NCBI GenBank assembly: GCA_017437745.1
Contig: JAFRYI010000023.1
Location: forward strand, 1 to 64,000
Length of the DNA: 64,000 bases
Direction: 5' to 3'
Origin: Bacillota bacterium
GTDB lineage: Bacteria > Bacillota > Clostridia > Peptostreptococcales > Anaerovoracaceae
Under the pieces are notes generated by a model. The model worked only from the letters and a program-made list of their open reading frames with translations, had not been told where the DNA came from and made no database searches. The position numbers and the translations under genes are program-made. Within the stretch, counting starts at the first letter, position 1. Each line of letters starts with the position of its first letter. Below, in pieces: positions 60,755 through 64,000 of this stretch.

Positions 60755-62704
60755 ATGGAAGAAAAGAAAAACGATCAAGTGGAACAGATGGCAGAAACTG
60801 CGATCTCCGCTCCGGCCCCCGGCCTTTTGAAAGCGAAAAGAATCGTTAATTATGCACTGCTTGCATTCATTCCGCTGTTTTGCATTTGGTATGTTGAGAT
60901 CGGCTGGAGAGTTGGTCTGTCGATGTATAAGCAAGTCTATACAATGGTACTGGTTGCTGTTGTTCAGCTGCTCGTTTATCTTAACTTTCCGGCAAACAGA
61001 AAGAAGCGCCAGAGAGGCGTTGAGTATATGCCCAATATACTGGACATTATTCTGGGGCTTATCGGTTTTGGAGGCGCGCTTTATGTAGCGCTTGACTGGG
61101 AAAACATTTATTTCCTCGGCGGATTTGGCGGTTCAAAACCGCAGATAATACTCGGCATACTTTTTACACTGGTCGTACTTGAATCGGCCAGAAGAGCTGT
61201 AGGACTCCCACTCCCTATAGTAGCAATAGTATTCATAGTTTATACACTTGTCGGGAATAAGATTCCCGGACTGTTCCATACCGCCAAATTTACCATTAAC
61301 AATGCGGTAGGATATATGTACCTGTCGGCGTCCGGCATCTTCGGCACCGCAGCGCAAACGATTTGTGAAACCGTTCTAGCCTTTACGATATTCGGGTGCT
61401 TCCTCCAGAAAACGAATGCGGGAAAGTTCTTCCTGGATCTGTCGGTAGCTCTTGTCGGAAAGATGAGAGGCGGAGCTGGAAAGGTAGCGATATTTTGTTC
61501 GATGTTGTTTGCGACAATGACGGGTGAGCCGTCCAGCAACCTTGGAATAATCGGACCGCTGTCCCTGCCTATAATGAGAAAACTAAATTACGACCCGCTG
61601 TTCTCCGGAGCCGTTCTAGCGGTATCATCTTGCGGAAGCATGCTGATGCCTCCGGTAATGGGAGCTGTAGTTTTCCTTATGGGTGAGATGACCGGTCTTG
61701 GCTTCGCGAAGATCATGGTCGCCGCCATCATACCTGCATTCCTGTATTACTTTTCGATATATATGCAGGTGGATCTTTACAGTGCTAAGAACAAGTATCC
61801 CAGGATGGAAGACAAGGACATTCCTAAGATAAAGGACGTTCTTAAGGAAGGCTGGTACTTCTTCGTTCCTATCGCAGTACTGTGCGTGTTCCTTCTGGGG
61901 CTTCACCTTACACCATCCAAGTCGGTCCTTTATTCGACAGTAGTTCTGATAGCCATCTCGGTTATACGCAAACAGGATAGAGATGTGCTGCTCAGCGGTT
62001 TTTGGAAAACGTTCCCGACAGCTGGACAGCAGATACTGAATGTTGTTGCGGTAACGAGCTGTTCTGGCATAATCATGGCGCTCGTTTCGCTGACGGGTAT
62101 AGGACTACGCATGTCGTCACTGCTGACGATCATCTCAGGCGGAAACTTGATCATTCTCGCACTGCTTGCCGCAGTAACGATATATATAATGGGTATGGGA
62201 ATGGCTCCGATAGTAAGTTACATCCTTATGTCCATACTGGTCGCTCCGGCGCTGGTTGACAAAGGTGTTCCGCTTATCGCTGCGCACTTCTTCATCCTTT
62301 ATATGTCGGTATCAGGATTCATTACTCCTCCGGTCTGCCTTGCAGCGTACATTTCCGGTGGAATGGTAGGAAGAAGCGGAGTCTCTGTTGGCTTCAAAGC
62401 AATGAGATTTGGTATTGTCTGCTACCTGGTGCCGTTTGTATGCTTGTTTGCTCCCGAGCTTCTGCTTGTGGGAACACCACTGGGTATCATTGAAAGCGCT
62501 GTGACCGCGATAATTGGTGTAATAATCCTGGCGGCAGGATTAGAAGGTTACCTTATCAAAGATGCAAGTATAGCTGAAAGAGTTCTGTATATTGCTGGAG
62601 GCGCATTGCTTTTCTATCCGGGACTGACTACGGATGCCATAGGCGCTGTTGCGGCAGTAGCTGCGATCGTTCTCCAGTTTATCCGAAAGAAGAAGACCGC
62701 TTAG
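60755..62704 (+). CDS. TRAP transporter fused permease (DctQ-DctM)
   Basis: A 649-residue membrane protein joining the small 4-TM and large 12-TM TRAP subunits, the usual form paired with TAXI binding proteins. Typical segments are GPLSLPIMRKLNYDPLFSGAVLAVSSCGSMLMPPVMGA and FITPPVCLAAYISGGMVG (read in parts). It imports the substrate with an ion gradient. It is the last gene of the island operon, followed by a strong terminator. GGGAGG precedes the ATG. Confidence 0.93.
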   Translation: MEEKKNDQVEQMAETAISAPAPGLLKAKRIVNYALLAFIPLFCIWYVEIGWRVGLSMYKQVYTMVLVAVVQLLVYLNFPANRKKRQRGVEYMPNILDIILGLIGFGGALYVALDWENIYFLGGFGGSKPQIILGILFTLVVLESARRAVGLPLPIVAIVFIVYTLVGNKIPGLFHTAKFTINNAVGYMYLSASGIFGTAAQTICETVLAFTIFGCFLQKTNAGKFFLDLSVALVGKMRGGAGKVAIFCSMLFATMTGEPSSNLGIIGPLSLPIMRKLNYDPLFSGAVLAVSSCGSMLMPPVMGAVVFLMGEMTGLGFAKIMVAAIIPAFLYYFSIYMQVDLYSAKNKYPRMEDKDIPKIKDVLKEGWYFFVPIAVLCVFLLGLHLTPSKSVLYSTVVLIAISVIRKQDRDVLLSGFWKTFPTAGQQILNVVAVTSCSGIIMALVSLTGIGLRMSSLLTIISGGNLIILALLAAVTIYIMGMGMAPIVSYILMSILVAPALVDKGVPLIAAHFFILYMSVSGFITPPVCLAAYISGGMVGRSGVSVGFKAMRFGIVCYLVPFVCLFAPELLLVGTPLGIIESAVTAIIGVIILAAGLEGYLIKDASIAERVLYIAGGALLFYPGLTTDAIGAVAAVAAIVLQFIRKKKTA

Positions 62705-62740
62705 CAGCAGGAAGCTGATACTTTTTTCTTCTCCTCCGGT

Positions 62741-62796
62741 GATGAACAATTATCGAAAGCACTTTCCGGATGCACGATAATTGTTCATCTTTTTTT
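62741..62796 (+). terminator. Strong terminator ending the catabolic island
   Basis: GATGAACAATTATCG pairs perfectly over 15 bases with CGATAATTGTTCATC, followed by seven T. Confidence 0.9.
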
Positions 62797-62856
62797 GCAT
62801 TTCGAAATAGCTTTGAGGGGAGAAATTATAGTTGAATAAACCAAATATGTCATCTA

Positions 62857-62897
62857 CGGAACGTTCGGTATTTTGCGAACGTTCCGCACTTTTTTTG
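62857..62897 (+). terminator. Second strong terminator before xpt
   Basis: CGGAACGTTCG pairs perfectly with CGAACGTTCCG, followed by CACTTTTTTT. About 60 bases without a recognisable gene separate it from the first terminator, so it may end an unseen short transcript. Confidence 0.85.
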
Positions 62898-62927
62898 TGA
62901 AATTCCGCGGTATTAGCCTGAATAAAC

Positions 62928-62955
62928 TTTACTTGAAATCTCAATAGTTTATAAT
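62928..62955 (+). promoter_or_regulatory. Promoter of xpt
   Basis: TTTACT and TATAAT are separated by 16 bases. The leader to the ATG at 62984 is short and holds no purine riboswitch. Confidence 0.6.
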
Positions 62956-62983
62956 ATATTTGTAAGAGTTTTTCGGAGGAAGC

Positions 62984-63556
62984 ATGCAGGAACTTAAGGA
63001 CAGGGTCTTAAAGGACGGAAGGTGCCTTGGAGCGGACATTCTGAAGGTGGATTCCTTCCTGAACCACCAGATCGACGTAGGTCTCGTGGACCGTATGGGC
63101 AAGGAGTTCGCGAGGCTGTTCGAGGGCCTGGGGATCAACAAGATCCTGACCATAGAAACGTCCGGCATACCCATCGCTTACGCTGCGGCAAGGGCCATGG
63201 GAGACCTCCCTCTGGTGTTCGCCAAGAAGACCTCCCCCTCCACGATGGTGGACGGTGTGTACAGCGCTCCGGTCAGGTCCTTCACCAAGGGCACGGTCAG
63301 CAACGTAATAGTATCCAGACGCTACATAGGTCCCGGAGATGTCGTCCTGCTTATAGACGATTTCCTGGCTCACGGCGAGGCTGCCGGCGGACTCCTGGAG
63401 ATCTGCAGACAGGCAGGCGCGGAGTGCACGGGGCTGGGCGCGGTCATAGAAAAGAAGTACCAGGGCGGCGCGGACAAGCTCCGCGAAAAAGGCCTTACGG
63501 TAAAGTCTCTTGCGGTAATAACGTCCCTTCAGGACGGAAAGATAGAATTCGAATAG
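62984..63556 (+). CDS. xpt: Xanthine phosphoribosyltransferase
   Basis: A 190-residue type I phosphoribosyltransferase converting xanthine and PRPP to XMP. Segments MQELKDRVLKDGRCLG, FLNHQIDVGLVDRMG and KILTIETSGIPIAYAAA are typical of Xpt, and the PRPP loop VLLIDDFLAHGEAA lies at about 121-134. GGAGG precedes the ATG. A BMP-family lipoprotein gene follows 29 bases later, consistent with a purine uptake and salvage unit. Confidence 0.95.
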   Translation: MQELKDRVLKDGRCLGADILKVDSFLNHQIDVGLVDRMGKEFARLFEGLGINKILTIETSGIPIAYAAARAMGDLPLVFAKKTSPSTMVDGVYSAPVRSFTKGTVSNVIVSRRYIGPGDVVLLIDDFLAHGEAAGGLLEICRQAGAECTGLGAVIEKKYQGGADKLREKGLTVKSLAVITSLQDGKIEFE

Positions 63557-63585
63557 AAAGTTCGGAAAGAAAAGGAGAAAGTAAA

Positions 63586-64000
63586 ATGAAGAAGCTTATC
63601 GCTGTTATTCTGGCTCTCGTGCTGGTCCTCGGACTTGCGGCATGCGGAACGCCGGCTAACAACACCCCGGCCAACAACACCACTCCGGCCAACAACACCA
63701 CTCCGGAAGCCAAGACCTACAACGTAGGCATGGTCTGCATAGGCGACCAGAACGCCGCTTACGACAGAAACTTCTACATGGCAGCCGAAGCCGCCAAGGC
63801 AGAGCTTGCCAAGAAGGGCATCAGCATCGAGTGGCAGTACACCTACAATCACCCGGCAGGCAAGGAAGTTGCCGACGACTGCGAGAAGCTGGCCGGCGAC
63901 CTCGGCTGCGTAGCGGTATTCCTCAACTCCTACGGCCAGGAAGATGCGATGCTTCCCATCGCCAAGGATTATCCCAACACCGTATTCGTGGGAATGACCA
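63586..64000 (+). CDS. BMP-family (PnrA-like) ABC transporter lipoprotein, 5' part
   Basis: The first 138 residues of a lipoprotein cut by the window end. Lipobox LAAC with lipidated C20 is followed by a PANNT-rich linker and the start of a BMP domain (YNVGMVCIGDQNAAYDRNFYM). BMP-family proteins such as PnrA bind purine nucleosides. The position after xpt supports purine nucleoside uptake. AAGGAG lies before the ATG. The transporter genes should lie beyond the window. Confidence 0.85.
   Translation, partial: MKKLIAVILALVLVLGLAACGTPANNTPANNTTPANNTTPEAKTYNVGMVCIGDQNAAYDRNFYMAAEAAKAELAKKGISIEWQYTYNHPAGKEVADDCEKLAGDLGCVAVFLNSYGQEDAMLPIAKDYPNTVFVGMT
63651..63706 (+). repeat. PANNTT-coding microrepeat in a lipoprotein linker
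   Basis: Three copies of a 15- to 18-base unit (CCGGCCAACAACACCACT type) encode PANN(T)T repeats directly after the lipidated Cys region. Confidence 0.85.

Noticed and set aside
62898..62983. Purine riboswitch before xpt
   Set aside because: xpt is often preceded by one, but the leader after the TATAAT is under 30 bases and lacks the conserved aptamer segments.

Overview
The window looks like chromosomal DNA of an anaerobic, Gram-positive-type bacterium of the Clostridia (Bacillota). The evidence is the set of gene families: pyruvate phosphate dikinase, 2-hydroxyacyl-CoA dehydratase, two ECF transporters, a FeoA-FeoA-FeoB system with its Cys-rich partner, TAXI-type TRAP transport, lipoproteins with LAAC lipoboxes and strong AGGAGG-type ribosome binding sites. 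Most of the window is moderately GC-rich. The stretch from about 50.3 to 62.8 kb is less so, most clearly in the AraC-type regulator gene. A finer taxonomic placement cannot be made from this sequence alone.

Layout. 0-0.66 kb: the end of an rRNA operon (23S 3' end, 5S) followed by tRNA-Glu and tRNA-Leu. 0.66-6.3 kb: a hairpin-rich spacer, a crotonase-family enzyme, an Ala/Gly:cation symporter and ppdK. 6.4-9.1 kb: an ECF-type cobalt/nickel transporter (fused CbiM/N, CbiQ, CbiO). 9.2-13 kb: a CoA-transferase plus two 2-hydroxyacyl-CoA dehydratase subunits. 13-23 kb: a CDP-alcohol phosphotransferase, an aldo/keto reductase with ferredoxin clusters, an isochorismatase-like hydrolase, a secreted beta-helix protein, an orphan EIIC-like permease, a LUD protein and a P-type ATPase with a DUF5714-like partner. 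23-31 kb: an iron locus with a DtxR-type regulator, feoA-feoA-feoB-Cys-rich protein, palindromic operators and a ferric-iron ABC transporter. 31.9-38.7 kb: a cobalamin riboswitch, two transcobalamin-like surface proteins, a complete ECF transporter and a TIM-barrel isomerase. 39-50 kb: malic enzyme and fumarase, then a genome-maintenance cluster (rqcP, uvrB, a membrane zinc-ribbon protein, a membrane Nudix protein, uvrA, a lipase-like hydrolase, ung). 50.3-62.7 kb: an AraC-headed catabolic island with a PreA-like flavoprotein, two complete aconitase-family dehydratases, two degenerate M24 (creatinase-like) proteins, an AbrB-type membrane protein and a TAXI/TRAP transporter. 63-64 kb: xpt and the start of a BMP-family lipoprotein gene, probably purine salvage.

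Most notable observations. (1) Two related intergenic elements, upstream of the malic enzyme gene (38739-38880) and of uvrA (45334-45464), share a 24-base identical block. They keep nested stems although the arm sequences differ, as expected of a structured RNA family; I do not recognise the class. (2) The B12-riboswitch operon encodes a protein with the same two domains as vertebrate intrinsic factor. (3) The 50-63 kb island looks like an undescribed pathway for an imported carboxylate. (4) A membrane zinc-ribbon gene is duplicated in tandem, and the second copy is fused to a Nudix domain. (5) An iron-type DtxR regulator and three matching palindromes explain control of the feo operon; one palindrome fills the promoter spacer exactly. 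(6) Promoters with an extended -10 (TGnTATAAT) recur, and two genes appear to give leaderless mRNAs.

The calls rest on reading the sequence by eye. No database search or folding program was run.
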